Assembly: GCA_937873515.1 (NCBI GenBank)
Contig: CALMYB010000013.1
Span: 1 to 64,000 of the forward strand
Source: an uncultured Acidobacteriota bacterium
Lineage (GTDB): Bacteria; Acidobacteriota; Blastocatellia; Pyrinomonadales; Pyrinomonadaceae
Reading direction: 5' to 3'
DNA length: 64,000 nucleotides
A model generated the notes under the pieces. The model saw only the letters and a program-made list of their open reading frames with translations, had not been told where the DNA came from and did not search any database. Shown here one piece after another: positions 46,997-56,207 of this stretch. The position numbers and the translations under genes are program-made. The number at the start of each line of letters is the position of its first letter. Within the stretch, counting starts at the first letter, position 1.

Positions 46997-48187
46997 CTAG
47001 ACTCCTTTAACAAATCTTTGTGAGAGTGCCCGATCGAGATCGGCGATGATATCTTCCGGATTTTCAAGACCGACCGAGAGTCGGACAAGCCCGTCGGTGA
47101 TGCCTGCTTTCTCGCGTGCTTCGGGTGCGACCGAACCGTGGGTCATCGACGCCGGATGCGTGATCAAGGTTTCGGCCGAACCGAGATTTTCGGCGAGCGA
47201 GCAAAGCTTGACGTTGTTCATTAGAGCGATGCCGGAATCGATACCGCCGTGAAGTTCGAACGAAAGAAGCGCACCGCCGGCTGTCTGCTGCCTGCGTGCA
47301 AGCTCATATTGGGGAAAATCAGGAAGGCCCGGATAGTTCAGATTCTTTACACGCGGATGATCCTTTAGAAATGCCGCGACCGCGAGTGCGTTCTCCGATT
47401 GCTGCCACACACGCAGCGGCAGCGTCTTCGAACCCTGCAGCGTCAGCCACGCGTCGAACGGGGCCTGTATCGAACCGATCGTCTTTCGTGTGAACTTGAA
47501 CGCTTCGTCCAGCTCCGCGTTCGAGGTCGCAAGAGCACCGCCGATCGTTGCATTATGGCCGTCAAAGAATTTCGTTGTCGATTCAAGAACGATGTCTGCA
47601 CCAAGCTCGATGGGTCGCTGAAGTGCCGGAGAAAGGAGCGTATTATCGACGGCAAGCAATGCACCTGCGTCGTGTGCAAGTCGTGCAGCGAGTGCGATGT
47701 CGGTGAGCTTCAGGGTCGGATTCGCCGGCGTTTCGATAAAGACCAACGCCGCGGGCTTCTGCAGGCTTTCGGCTAGTTTTGCTTCGTCCGACGTATCGAC
47801 AAAGTCCGCCTCAACACCGAATTTCGTGAGAATCTGTTCGAGCAGCCGAACCGTACCGCCGTAACACACATCCGAGACGACGACGCGGTCGCCTGCCTTT
47901 AGCAGCGTCAGGAAGAGCGCGTTAGTTGCGGCAAGCCCGGAAGAAAAACACGTCGCATGCTCAGCCTTTTCAAGCGTCGCAATGCGGTCCTCAAGGGCCT
48001 TGACCGTCGGGTTGCCCGCCCGGCTGTATGTGTAGCCTTTATCACTGCCGACGGCATTCTGGCGATAGGTAGTCGTTTGATATATCGGCGTCAGGATCGC
48101 GCCGGTCGTTGGATCGGGTTCAGTTCCCGAATGGAGCGCAGCGGTCTCGATCTGCGCGTCGTCTGGTACATACGAATTCAATGGCAT
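46997..48187 (-). CDS. Cys/Met-metabolism PLP enzyme 1 (cystathionine gamma-synthase family)
   Basis: The first gene of the riboswitch-controlled operon. The ATG at 48187 has GAGGAG nine bases upstream; a TTG two codons earlier is less likely. The 396-residue product has the trans-sulfuration signatures GAILTPIYQTTTYRQ, YSRAGNPTVKALE, the cofactor Asp in LLAVDNTLLSPALQRP and Lys206 in LESTTKFFDGHNATIGG. It resembles enzyme 2 of the operon along its length but is clearly diverged. The likely reaction is joining O-acyl-homoserine with cysteine, or with sulfide. No homoserine acyltransferase gene is present in the operon. Confidence 0.92.
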   Translation of the reverse strand: MPLNSYVPDDAQIETAALHSGTEPDPTTGAILTPIYQTTTYRQNAVGSDKGYTYSRAGNPTVKALEDRIATLEKAEHATCFSSGLAATNALFLTLLKAGDRVVVSDVCYGGTVRLLEQILTKFGVEADFVDTSDEAKLAESLQKPAALVFIETPANPTLKLTDIALAARLAHDAGALLAVDNTLLSPALQRPIELGADIVLESTTKFFDGHNATIGGALATSNAELDEAFKFTRKTIGSIQAPFDAWLTLQGSKTLPLRVWQQSENALAVAAFLKDHPRVKNLNYPGLPDFPQYELARRQQTAGGALLSFELHGGIDSGIALMNNVKLCSLAENLGSAETLITHPASMTHGSVAPEAREKAGITDGLVRLSVGLENPEDIIADLDRALSQRFVKGV

Positions 48188-48300
48188 TTGCAAAACTCCT
48201 CTATTTCGGTCGCGCGTGGCGCCGTGTTCAGCAGAAGAATTGCTCAGGCCTCAATGAAAATTGCGTATTTGTAAGGGCGGAAGGTCGAAACCCAAAATGA

Positions 48301-48341
48301 AAAAAAGGATCCGACACCCTCGAAGAGTGCCAGGATCCCTT
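48301..48341 (-). terminator. Intrinsic terminator of the SAM-II riboswitch leader
   Basis: On the minus strand GGATCCTGGCAC pairs with GTGTCGGATCC around TCTTCGAGG, followed by six uridines (TTTTTTCATT). It starts about 20 bases after the aptamer and about 115 bases before the first ATG of the methionine operon. That is where an expression platform acting by premature termination should be. Confidence 0.92.
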
Positions 48342-48358
48342 TTTAAGATATCGCAGAC

Positions 48359-48412
48359 AGCTCTTTAGCAGTTTTTATCGTGGAGCAAGTTGCCTTAAAT
48401 CGCCACGCTTGA
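48359..48412 (-). ncRNA. SAM-II riboswitch aptamer upstream of the methionine operon
   Basis: The minus strand reads CGTGG-C-GATTTAAGG-CAACTTGCT-CCACG-ATAAAAACT-GCTAAAGAG. This matches the SAM-II consensus in its invariant parts: a P1 helix (CGTGG/CCACG), GATTTAA in loop 1, TTGC before the 3' P1 strand, then GATAAA and GCTAAA, which close the pseudoknot. SAM-II aptamers bind S-adenosylmethionine and turn methionine-synthesis genes off. Here the terminator follows directly and the operon encodes homoserine and trans-sulfuration enzymes. The class is best known from Alphaproteobacteria and Bacteroidota. Confidence 0.93.
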
Positions 48413-48456
48413 TTTTTCAACAACACTCAGAAGCTCCGCTCCTAAGCGTTCATTCG

Positions 48457-48486
48457 ACACTACAGGAGAATGCCCGACCTTGTCAA
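48457..48486 (-). promoter_or_regulatory. Sigma-70-type promoter of the riboswitch operon
   Basis: The minus strand has TTGACA (48486-48481), an 18-bp spacer and TAGTGT (48462-48457): a perfect -35 and a 4/6 match at -10. Transcription would start near 48450, about 40 bases before the SAM-II aptamer. The site begins eight bases after the stop of the upstream minus-strand gene. Confidence 0.6.
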
Positions 48487-48493
48487 GCTCAAT

Positions 48494-49636
48494 TCACGAA
48501 GAATGTGCGGACTCCTCGACAGATATGCCCCTTCGTCGCAGTTCGGCGAGGAATTTCGTTGGATCGACGGCTTTCTCTTGAGGCGTTGCCCCACGCGTAA
48601 GAACGTCGCCTTCGGCCATCATTTGGGCGATGATCGAAGCCGGAAAGGCGGTCGTGCGCATCATTGCCGATACGCCGTTCGCTTCGTCCTGACGATCAAC
48701 GATGTCCATTCGAAACCGCTTTCCGCCGTCGCCGACTACATCGACGCGAACGAGCACGTAGTCCGGCCCATCGGCCGGAAGGTTTAATTCGAGCAGTTTT
48801 CCGAAGGCTCTGCGGGGAACAAAACTCCCGTCCGACGTTGCAACCTCCTCGCTCGAACAGAGGCCGAGGTCGATCATCGCTTTGAATTTCGCGCAGTGTC
48901 CGGTATATCGGATCGTCTTGTAATCAAGCTCTCGAAGCCTGTCCCGGAACGTCTCCGGCAGTGTCGATGTGCCGCCCGATGTTTGAAAAGCTTCGAGGGG
49001 CGGAAAACCGTCGAATGCAATTTCCTCGATCTCTGTCATCGATTCGACCTCGACGATCTTTCCGCCGCGTATGACGCGAGCGGGTTCGATGTATTCGTTG
49101 ATCAGGCCCTCGACGCTAAAGACAAGCTGATAGTCGAGCGGCGGTTCGGGCTTCTGCGGAAGGCCGCCGACACGTATGTGTATCTCCTCGACCTCGTCGA
49201 ACTGCGCAGCACCGTGCATAGCCAGGATCGATACCATCCCCGGAGCAAGGCCGCAGTCCGGGATGATGCTGATGCCCGCATCGCGAGCTTCGGCGTCGAG
49301 CCCAAGCTGTTGATCGACTATCGTATTGTTGCCGCCAAGATCGCAGAAGTTTGAGCCGGCGGCGATCGCGGCCTGCGAAAGCGGCACGTTATACCAGTAG
49401 TTCACACACGAAATAACAGCATCGTGCCCGCGCATCAACTCTATGGCCGCGGCCTCGTTCGCTGCTTCGAACGGAACTGCTGCAACCGGTTTTTCCGTAA
49501 AGCTCCCGGCGACAGTCTTCGCCTTTGCGAGATCCGCGTCGGCTATCGTAACGGCCGAAACATTGGGCGAATTCCGCACGAGATCAAAAACGGCACCATG
49601 CCCCATTCGGCCGGCACCGAGTACAAGTATCTTCAT
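48494..49636 (-). CDS. Saccharopine dehydrogenase-like NAD(P)-binding oxidoreductase
   Basis: The ATG at 49636 opens the Rossmann motif immediately (MKILVLGAGRMGHGAVFDLV), so the frame open to 49729 upstream is not used; the product is 380 residues. Family features include VTIADADLAKAKTVAGSF, HDAVISCVNYWYNVPLSQAA, FCDLGGNNTIVDQQLGLD and ISIIPDCGLAPGMVSILAMH. The family includes saccharopine reductase/dehydrogenase and carboxynorspermidine synthase; the substrate here is not evident. It lies just upstream of the SAM-II promoter on the same strand. Some read-through could occur, but there is no terminator or overlap suggesting a shared operon. Confidence 0.9.
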   Translation of the reverse strand: MKILVLGAGRMGHGAVFDLVRNSPNVSAVTIADADLAKAKTVAGSFTEKPVAAVPFEAANEAAAIELMRGHDAVISCVNYWYNVPLSQAAIAAGSNFCDLGGNNTIVDQQLGLDAEARDAGISIIPDCGLAPGMVSILAMHGAAQFDEVEEIHIRVGGLPQKPEPPLDYQLVFSVEGLINEYIEPARVIRGGKIVEVESMTEIEEIAFDGFPPLEAFQTSGGTSTLPETFRDRLRELDYKTIRYTGHCAKFKAMIDLGLCSSEEVATSDGSFVPRRAFGKLLELNLPADGPDYVLVRVDVVGDGGKRFRMDIVDRQDEANGVSAMMRTTAFPASIIAQMMAEGDVLTRGATPQEKAVDPTKFLAELRRRGISVEESAHSS

Positions 49637-49668
49637 AATGTCTTCAGGTACTAACCTTTGATCGCAGT

Positions 49669-50034
49669 TTACCAATCGTCCGAATCTTCGGGCGTCTCGG
49701 CGGCGATAACCGCTCCTGCAGCCTCCCACACCTTTTTCTTCCAGACACGGACTCCGGCCTCAAGCTGAAGGGCGGCCTGCGGGTGAGCGGCATTCCGCTC
49801 AAGCCGAATGACAGATGCCGTGACAGAGACCTCGTCTCCGGGATTCTCCGTAACGGTGAGCTGCACCTTGCTCCCGACGCTCGGCAGCGAACGCGGCAAA
49901 TAAACAAGGGTGCCCTCGGGCCCGACGTTCTCTGTCAGGCCGTCCTGGACGACTTCCTTGCCGCTCTCGTCGCGCCATTTCACGCGGATCGGGAACGAGA
50001 TAATGTATCGAGAACCGTGGCGTTTATCCTGCAT
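49669..50034 (-). CDS. PilZ-domain protein
   Basis: A 121-residue stand-alone PilZ domain. The N-terminal RxxxR motif is KRHGSRY (Arg5, Arg9), followed by beta strands YIISFPIRVKWRDESG. The second motif, usually [DN]xSxxG, is changed to GLTENVGPEGTLVYLP, with no serine at the expected place, so binding of cyclic di-GMP may be weak or altered. The strands KVQLTVTENPGDEVSVTASV and the C-terminal helix KKVWEAAGAVIAA complete the fold. It precedes the saccharopine dehydrogenase-like gene by 32 bp on the same strand and may be cotranscribed with it. Confidence 0.8.
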   Translation of the reverse strand: MQDKRHGSRYIISFPIRVKWRDESGKEVVQDGLTENVGPEGTLVYLPRSLPSVGSKVQLTVTENPGDEVSVTASVIRLERNAAHPQAALQLEAGVRVWKKKVWEAAGAVIAAETPEDSDDW

Positions 50035-50405
50035 GATCTGCTCAAGGCCGGCCGCAAACGTGGGCTGCGAGGGAGCCGGTTTCGATGCAGAATATACTCG
50101 AAAACACCCTCGATTGTCCAGAATTATGCATATTTTTCGCCCTGCTAAGTGCTTTTATTCGCAAGAATTGAACAAAATTTGCCGTTTTTGGGCCTTTTCG
50201 AGCCTTGCCACCCCTATTTTGATGATGCTAGCCTTTTGAAATGTTCGCGCGCCGCGGTCGGTCGCGAAACAGGCGGAATTGGCCGCCGAAACCAACTTCG
50301 ATACTGCTGTGCTTGCATCGCTTCGCATTTTGGAGGGATGTATGGCCGAGCTTGGTCGCTTATAGGTCTTGTTCAGGTTCGAAGTTTGATTTTGGAGTTT
50401 GAATA
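50035..50405. other. Leader region of the 3D-domain gene, possible structured RNA
   Basis: This is a 370-bp divergent spacer between the PilZ gene and the 3D-domain gene. The left 200 bp are AT-rich. From about 50250 to 50350 the sequence is GC-rich and can form several small helices (for example GGCGG-AATTGG-CCGCC near 50273). A structured leader, such as a riboswitch controlling the cell-wall gene, is possible, but I could not match it to a known class. Confidence 0.35.
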
Positions 50406-51002
50406 ATGAGAAATCTCGTTCGAGGAGGCTCGCTTCTCTTGTTAACGAGTTTGTTCGTGGTCTTTATCTACGCGCAAACCCGGAAAGAGACGCCGTCATC
50501 CGCAGCGATAGATTCGCAGTCAGAAATACAAAATAATTTAACAGCAAGTAATACAAATAAGACTAAAGCAGTAAAGAAGGTTAGAACAAAAGATGCGGCC
50601 GGCAAGACAAAGCCCGCAGCAGACAATAGCGAACAGACGACCGAAACAAACGAAGAGGAAAAAGCAGCCAACTCAGGCGACCAGGGCAAGAGGCTTGTAA
50701 AGAAGACCGCCTCGGTCAAGGCCGTGGCAACCAGCCGCGGATCGTTCTCGGCTACCGCCTATTGCCTTTCGGGGCGAACTGCAATGGGACACAGCGTTCG
50801 CCGTGGACTTATTGCGGCCGACCCGCGAGTCCTGCCGCTTGGATCGACCGTTGTTATCGAAGCCGGCCCGTGGAGCGGAACCTACCTGGTTTCCGATACA
50901 GGCGGCGGCATCAAGGGTAAGGAGATCGATATTTGGGTGGCGAGCTGCTCGGAAGCTCGAAGGTTCGGACGACGAACTGTCCAGATCTCGGTTCTCAAGT
51001 AG
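50406..51002 (+). CDS. Exported 3D-domain (RlpA/YocH-like) cell-wall protein
   Basis: A 198-residue protein. The signal peptide is MRNLVRGGSLLLLTSLFVVF, then IYAQ. A Lys/Thr/Ala-rich linker follows (about 28-105), then a C-terminal double-psi barrel of the 3D type: SFSATAYCLSGRTAMGHSVR, RGLIAADPRVLPLGSTVVIE, and VSDTGGGIKGKEIDIWVASC with the three-aspartate signature (DTGGG...EIDI). Proteins with this domain cleave peptidoglycan (MltA-like lytic transglycosylases, YocH, Rpf-associated). The linker probably spans the wall or periplasm. It is monocistronic with a bidirectional terminator behind it. Confidence 0.9.
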   Translation: MRNLVRGGSLLLLTSLFVVFIYAQTRKETPSSAAIDSQSEIQNNLTASNTNKTKAVKKVRTKDAAGKTKPAADNSEQTTETNEEEKAANSGDQGKRLVKKTASVKAVATSRGSFSATAYCLSGRTAMGHSVRRGLIAADPRVLPLGSTVVIEAGPWSGTYLVSDTGGGIKGKEIDIWVASCSEARRFGRRTVQISVLK

Positions 51003-51021
51003 ATCTTTTCCGATACACAGC

Positions 51022-51066
51022 AAAAAGGGCCGCACATAGGATCAGATTCTGTGTGCGGCCCTTTTC
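51022..51066. terminator. Bidirectional intrinsic terminator
   Basis: AAAAGGGCCGCACA (51023-51036) and TGTGCGGCCCTTTT (51052-51065) form a perfect 14-bp stem around a 15-nt loop, with A-tract and T-tract on the two sides. It serves the 3D-domain gene on the plus strand and the VIT/VWA gene, ending at 51078, on the minus strand. Confidence 0.93.
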
Positions 51067-51077
51067 TGTCCTTCTAT

Positions 51078-53807
51078 CTAGTATCTCGGCAGGATCAGCT
51101 TGACCACATCGAGCTGTGCGAGAGCCTCGATCTTATCAACGGCGATCCGCGCCTGAACCTTGTCACCGGACACGGATACGACCTCGAGTCCTGCAGCCTT
51201 TAGCCTCTCCAACGTGCTTGCATCGGCCGGATCGACGAGCACGGTCACATCGGCACTCGATCCGCGGACATATAAGGCGTCGAGCTCGTTAGGCGTGCTG
51301 ATGCCCTTTTTCCTCCGCTCCAGAAGATCCGCGAGCCAATTATGCAGCTTCATTGTAATGCTAAGAAGCCGCAGCTCTTCCGGCGTCGCGGGGATCATCT
51401 TGATGTCGCCGATCTTTGCGCTTACCGTGTTGTCCTTGTTGGCCGAATAGTAAAGCGTCGCGGTGATTCGAGACGGTTTATTCCTTGAGGCGACGGGAAG
51501 GAACTTTGTTGCAAGAGCCGCACGAACGGAGCTTTCGGAAAAGGCGGTGTCTCCGCCCGTACCGACGGGCAAGGCGCTGACGACACGTCCGTGAATATCG
51601 ACCAAGATTGCAACCTTTGCCTCCGCGACCCCGACAGTTCCGTTCGGAGCTTTCGGCCGATCCGGAAGGATAAGTTTGCTAACGAGATCGGCGAGATCAA
51701 CTTTCTTGTCCCTGTAAGTTGAAACCTCCTGCCCGTCAATGACCCATACGGTCTCGGATCCGCTTGCACCGTCGATCTGAAATCCGCCTGACAGACCTTC
51801 CGGTCTTACGCGCGGAGAGACCTTCAAGAGCGACGTAAATGACGTACCCTTCGGAAGGCTATTTATGAGCTTAGACGTCAGATTCGTTTGGAGCTTGCTT
51901 TCCGTGGGGTCGATGGTGACACCGTCCCCGCCGGTCACATACACATCAGTGACCCCACCGCCTGCTGCCCCTGTCGTCCCTTCCGGAGCGGCAACGGGTA
52001 CGGCCACGGAAGTTGACGTGCCGGAAGGATTCGCCAGCCGATCTTCGATCGCGACGAACGACGTGAAGCTGGTCACTAAGCCGAATTTGAGTCCGAGATC
52101 GCGGATCTCGCTGTTGATCTCGTCTGCTTTCGACCCTTCGGCCTTCAGGGCGGTGTTGCTGAGTTCGTCGATCCGTGTTCTTGCCCACATTGCGGCAAGC
52201 GAGTCGTTCGCAGCATCGTTTTCCGGCAAATTCACCTTTATTTCACGCTCGTAAGGCTGGCCTCCGATCTTGCCGCGGAGTCTAATGGTTCCTGTTGCAG
52301 CAGAAGCGTACCTTCCGAAGACGATGACCGGTTTTGCCGCAAAAAGGTCGGTCAGCCGCGTCGGATAGACATCCGAAACAGGAAGGCCGTTCCAATCTAT
52401 CGACAGATCGGTCAGTATGGGCGTCCTTACGCGTTCGTAGAAACGTCGTGCGGCGGCCGAGCCATCATCTTCGAGCGAAACGTATTCCGCCTCGCCTTTG
52501 CCTTCGCTGGCCATCCGATCAAGAAGAGAGCGGTTGACAGAACTTCCTATTCCGAACGTAAAGACGCGGGCCCTCGGATGACGCTGGATCTCAGCGACGA
52601 TCTCGTCGTCGTTGCCGATCTCACCATCGGTCATAAAGCACACGATACGCAAATGATCCTGAGCGTCCGAAGGGTCTAGCGATGCCTTTACCGCTTTCAT
52701 CATTTCCGTACCGCCGGAACCCGACCGCCCGGCCAGGAACTTCTGGGCGGCGTCGAGATTTGCACGCGTTGCGGGAACCGGCTCCTTGAACAGGATCGCC
52801 GTATCGCCGGCGAATGTGATGAGATTGAATGTGTCCTCCGGGTAAAGGCCTTCGAGCGAAAGTGCTATCGCTTCCTTGGCCTTTTCGATCGGAAACCCGT
52901 TCATCGACCCCGATGTATCGAGCACGAAAACGATCTCCTTCGGGGTCCGATCTTCTGAGCCGAGCCTATCCGGCGGCTGGAGTATCAGACTGAAAAAGCC
53001 TCCTTTCTCGGTTCGATTGGCAAGAACCGCGTCCTCGATGCGCTTTCCTGTCACATCGTACCGCAAGACAAAGTCCTTGTTAGGTATCACAGCCTGATCG
53101 CGAAGCGAGACGCTTGCTTTCGTGGGAGAAAAGTTCGTTTGGGCTATATCGTGAGAGGTCGAACGGATCGCTTCGATCGGAACGCCGGAGTCTATATTCA
53201 CGTTGATCGATATATCGTGTCCGGGACGCGATACGGCCGGAGGCGTGATCTTTGCGGCGTCCGCGACGCCAACAGGATTGTATCGGGGGCCGATCGTCAT
53301 CGGAAAGACGAACTGATATTCGCCGTCCTCGTAGGCAAGGGTCTCGACGTACGAGATCTCAACGACGACCGTCTCACCCGGCAGAATGTTCGCAACGGAC
53401 TGCGTAAATATGTTCGCACGTTCCTGATCGAGCAACGCGGCGCGTTTGCCCTCGTTGCGGGCGGCATCGTACGCGGCTCGTGCTTCTTCGCGTTTCATTA
53501 TTTTCCCGCGGATCACTCGGTCGCCAATGGTCATCGTCATTCTATCTACCGCCCCTCGTGCCGCGAGCGGAAAGACATAGACGGCCTCTATAGGCTCCGA
53601 ATACGTGTTCAGGAACTCCTGCCGTACATTGACGCGGGCGATGAACCCGCTAATGTCGGCGGAAACGGACGTACCCTTCAGAGGACAAAGACCGAGATCT
53701 TCCCCGGTTCTGCCCGTTGCGTAGAGACTTCCCTGAGTCGGGTTTTGAGCGAGTGCGGCGACGCTAAGGCACACGAAGAGCCCGAGCAGTAATACAAACT
53801 TCTGCAT
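51078..53807 (-). CDS. Exported VIT/VWA protein with TonB-receptor-plug-like and TonB-C-like segments
   Basis: The ATG at 53807 has GGAAGG seven bases upstream and starts a signal peptide (MQKFVLLLGLFVCLSVAALA-Q); the product is about 909 residues. Domains in order: a VIT domain (about 28-150, FNTYSEPIEAVYVFPLAA-like with MKREEARAAYDAARNEGK); a VWA domain (about 290-460) with MIDAS residues in IVFVLDTSGSMNGFP, SGSGGTEMM and FMTDGEIGNDDE; a segment near 655-720 (LPKGTSFTSLLKVSPRVR, GGFQIDGASGSETVWVIDGQ) like the plug of TonB-dependent receptors; and a TonB-C-like domain (about 735-815, VAILVDIHGRVVSALPVG, SSVRAALATKFLPVA). Function is unknown. It is single-gene. Confidence 0.87.
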   Translation of the reverse strand: MQKFVLLLGLFVCLSVAALAQNPTQGSLYATGRTGEDLGLCPLKGTSVSADISGFIARVNVRQEFLNTYSEPIEAVYVFPLAARGAVDRMTMTIGDRVIRGKIMKREEARAAYDAARNEGKRAALLDQERANIFTQSVANILPGETVVVEISYVETLAYEDGEYQFVFPMTIGPRYNPVGVADAAKITPPAVSRPGHDISINVNIDSGVPIEAIRSTSHDIAQTNFSPTKASVSLRDQAVIPNKDFVLRYDVTGKRIEDAVLANRTEKGGFFSLILQPPDRLGSEDRTPKEIVFVLDTSGSMNGFPIEKAKEAIALSLEGLYPEDTFNLITFAGDTAILFKEPVPATRANLDAAQKFLAGRSGSGGTEMMKAVKASLDPSDAQDHLRIVCFMTDGEIGNDDEIVAEIQRHPRARVFTFGIGSSVNRSLLDRMASEGKGEAEYVSLEDDGSAAARRFYERVRTPILTDLSIDWNGLPVSDVYPTRLTDLFAAKPVIVFGRYASAATGTIRLRGKIGGQPYEREIKVNLPENDAANDSLAAMWARTRIDELSNTALKAEGSKADEINSEIRDLGLKFGLVTSFTSFVAIEDRLANPSGTSTSVAVPVAAPEGTTGAAGGGVTDVYVTGGDGVTIDPTESKLQTNLTSKLINSLPKGTSFTSLLKVSPRVRPEGLSGGFQIDGASGSETVWVIDGQEVSTYRDKKVDLADLVSKLILPDRPKAPNGTVGVAEAKVAILVDIHGRVVSALPVGTGGDTAFSESSVRAALATKFLPVASRNKPSRITATLYYSANKDNTVSAKIGDIKMIPATPEELRLLSITMKLHNWLADLLERRKKGISTPNELDALYVRGSSADVTVLVDPADASTLERLKAAGLEVVSVSGDKVQARIAVDKIEALAQLDVVKLILPRY

Positions 53808-53970
53808 AATCATCCTTCCTAAAACTGATCTTGCTCGTACGGGAGAGTCGAGGCTTTTACCTCTTAGAGTCGGCAGAAGGCAAAAAGGTTACCTCGGCCG
53901 CAAAAAAAATCTTTGGAGAGAAATAGTTGATGCACCTTCTAGGTGCAGATGAAAGATCAGGCTTTCGGTT

Positions 53971-54423
53971 CTAGATCTTGTCTTCGAATGTAACAGCAAG
54001 GACACTTGCCATCTTTGGCCGATGGAGAAATATCGTGAGTGCGGCAAGCAGCAGGAAGATGACGAAATACTGAAAGTCGAACACGAACGCAGCGACAAGG
54101 CCAAGCAGAGAGACGCCCTCAGCCATCGCCATCCCCGTGATGTGCGCGGACAAGAGCTTCTCGATGTTCTTGCTTCCGATCGCCTTCGCGGTCAGCTGCT
54201 TTCGTACGACGAATGATGCGGCGATCAAGGACAGAGCGATCACACCTAGAATGAGAATAGGCAGCGGTTCGGCACCAAGGACCGGCTTTGAAATATCCAC
54301 GTACAGAAGTGCAGGCTTCGAGGTGTAGCCGACGACAAGAAAGAGAAACTGTGAAAGCAGCATTGCTCCCCAGATGACGAACATCGTCCGGTAGAGTTCA
54401 TCGGATTTTGTTTTGTTCTTCAT
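53971..54423 (-). CDS. Four-helix membrane protein at the end of the ABC exporter operon
   Basis: The ATG at 54423 lies 10 bp after the ABC transporter stop; a frame open to 54558 would overlap that gene and is rejected. The 150-residue product has four hydrophobic segments (MFVIWGAMLLSQFLFLVVGY, LPILILGVIALSLIAASFVV, AEGVSLLGLVAAFVFDF, FVIFLLLAALTIFLH). The third segment's small-residue pattern (ITGMAMAEGVSLLGLVAAF) resembles ATP-synthase c-subunit-like helices, but the ion-binding site is not convincing. Function is unknown; being cotranscribed with the exporter suggests a related membrane role. Confidence 0.78.
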   Translation of the reverse strand: MKNKTKSDELYRTMFVIWGAMLLSQFLFLVVGYTSKPALLYVDISKPVLGAEPLPILILGVIALSLIAASFVVRKQLTAKAIGSKNIEKLLSAHITGMAMAEGVSLLGLVAAFVFDFQYFVIFLLLAALTIFLHRPKMASVLAVTFEDKI

Positions 54424-54433
54424 AACTGCAAGA

Positions 54434-56200
54434 CTAGTCGGCGGCGTCCAGTTCCTCCTCAAGCCGCTGACGTTCGTAAAGATCGGCGTATTCGCCGTCG
54501 AGTGCGAGAAGTTCCTCGTGCGTACCTCGTTCGATGATGCGTCCGTGGTCGAGCACACAAATCAGGTCTGCGTCCTTTATCGTTGAGATCCGATGCGAAA
54601 CGATCAGCGTAGTGCGGCCTTCGCGAACATTGCGCAAATTGCTCAATATCTTGTCCTCGGTCTGTGTATCGACCGCAGAGAGCGAATCGTCAAGGATCAA
54701 GATGCGCGGCTCCCGCATTACTGCACGTGCGATCGCGGTCCGCTGTTTTTGGCCTCCGGAGAGAGTAATGCCGCGTTCGCCGACGAGTTGTTCAAAGCCG
54801 TTCGGAAAATCCGCGATATCTTCGGTCAATGCCGCAATGTCTGCTGCGTGTTCGACGGTCATTGAGCCGTTAAGATTCGCATCCCCGCTTCGCTTTATCT
54901 CGTTGACGCCGAACGCGATATTCTCTGCGAGCGTGTCCGAGAAAAGGAATGTTTCCTGCGGCACGAACCCGATCGCCTCCCGAAGCTGTTTGAGCGGGTA
55001 ATCGCGAACTGAACGGCCGTCTATCAATACGGTCCCTTCCGGAGCATCAAGCAGCCGCGGAACAAGACTTACGAGCGTGGATTTGCCGCTGCCGGTCTTC
55101 CCTACAAAAGCGTATGTCTCACCCTTCGGGATCGTAATATCGATATCCGAAAGGACAGGCTTTCCGTTATATGCGAACGTCAGGCCGCGAAACTCGATGC
55201 CGCCTTCGATCGCCGGCTGCTCACTGGTTTCCGGAAGATCCTTGATCGCCGGTTCGGCTTCGAGCACTGTGTTGAAGCGCTTCAGCGACGCCGTGCCCCG
55301 CTGCCATAGGTTGACCACGTAACCGAGCGCGATCAGATACCAGATCATCCGCTGCAGATAAAGGATGAATGCCGTAAAATCGCCTGCTGTGATCTCGCCT
55401 CGGGCGGCCATCGGTACGCCGACGGCAACGATGATGACGAACCCCAGACCGATAAAGAACGAAAGCAGCGGACGCATTCCGGCAGCGAACTTCACGAGCC
55501 GCAGGTTCTGCTCGGCGTATTCGAAATTGAGCACCTGAAAGCGGTCGATCTCCGCCTTTTCCTGTGCGTATGCACGCACGACCCGCACACCGGTAAGGTT
55601 CTCCTGCGCACGTGCGGTAATATCGGCGAAAAATTCCTGGATCTTCTCGAACCGCTTGTGTATCTGCCCGCCGAGATACTTGACCGTGATCGACACGAGC
55701 GGCAGCGGGATCAGCATTATCAGCGTGAGTTTGACCGAAATATGCAGCATTATCGGCAGCGATATGGCGAGGGCAAATATCGCCTGAAACGTGTAGAGGA
55801 TCATCGGCCCGAGTATCTGCCGAATAGCCGCAAGATCGTTCGTAGCGCGCGCCATCAGGTCGCCGACGCGATTCTCCTGAAAATATTCGAGCGGCTGATC
55901 GACCAGGGCAGCATAAAAATCTTCCCGCATATCGAACTCGATGTGCCGCGATGTGTTGATAAGCAGTCTTCGCTGCAGGAAGAGAAAGATACCGCTGGCT
56001 CCGTTGATGCCGAGAATAATGAGCGGATAAAAAATGACCTTGTTCCACGTGATGCCGCCCGTAAGATCGTCAACTGCTTGGCCAACGAGATACGGGATCA
56101 AGAGCCCGAACGACATCGACACAAGAATACAGCCGACGCCGATGAGGATCGTGCCGCGATAAGGCCTTACATAGCGCCAAAATTTCTTGAGCGGTGTCAT
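54434..56200 (-). CDS. ABC exporter, fused membrane and ATPase domains (MsbA/MdlB-like)
   Basis: The ATG at 56200 (588 residues) follows the thioesterase stop by 7 bp. The N-terminal half has six transmembrane helices ([40 protein letters not shown] and others) with the coupling motif [15 protein letters not shown]. The ATPase half has Walker [22 protein letters not shown]-loop [20 protein letters not shown], signature [16 protein letters not shown], Walker [18 protein letters not shown] and H-loop LIVSHRIST. As a half-transporter it should work as a homodimer exporting a lipid, drug or peptide. The operon is thioesterase, exporter, small membrane protein. Confidence 0.93.
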   Translation of the reverse strand: MTPLKKFWRYVRPYRGTILIGVGCILVSMSFGLLIPYLVGQAVDDLTGGITWNKVIFYPLIILGINGASGIFLFLQRRLLINTSRHIEFDMREDFYAALVDQPLEYFQENRVGDLMARATNDLAAIRQILGPMILYTFQAIFALAISLPIMLHISVKLTLIMLIPLPLVSITVKYLGGQIHKRFEKIQEFFADITARAQENLTGVRVVRAYAQEKAEIDRFQVLNFEYAEQNLRLVKFAAGMRPLLSFFIGLGFVIIVAVGVPMAARGEITAGDFTAFILYLQRMIWYLIALGYVVNLWQRGTASLKRFNTVLEAEPAIKDLPETSEQPAIEGGIEFRGLTFAYNGKPVLSDIDITIPKGETYAFVGKTGSGKSTLVSLVPRLLDAPEGTVLIDGRSVRDYPLKQLREAIGFVPQETFLFSDTLAENIAFGVNEIKRSGDANLNGSMTVEHAADIAALTEDIADFPNGFEQLVGERGITLSGGQKQRTAIARAVMREPRILILDDSLSAVDTQTEDKILSNLRNVREGRTTLIVSHRISTIKDADLICVLDHGRIIERGTHEELLALDGEYADLYERQRLEEELDAAD

Positions 56201-56207
56201 TCGTAGA

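Noticed and set aside
50240..50400. A cyclic-di-AMP (ydaO-type) or other known riboswitch before the 3D-domain gene
   Set aside because: The location is suggestive and small helices can be drawn, but I could not match any conserved riboswitch core.
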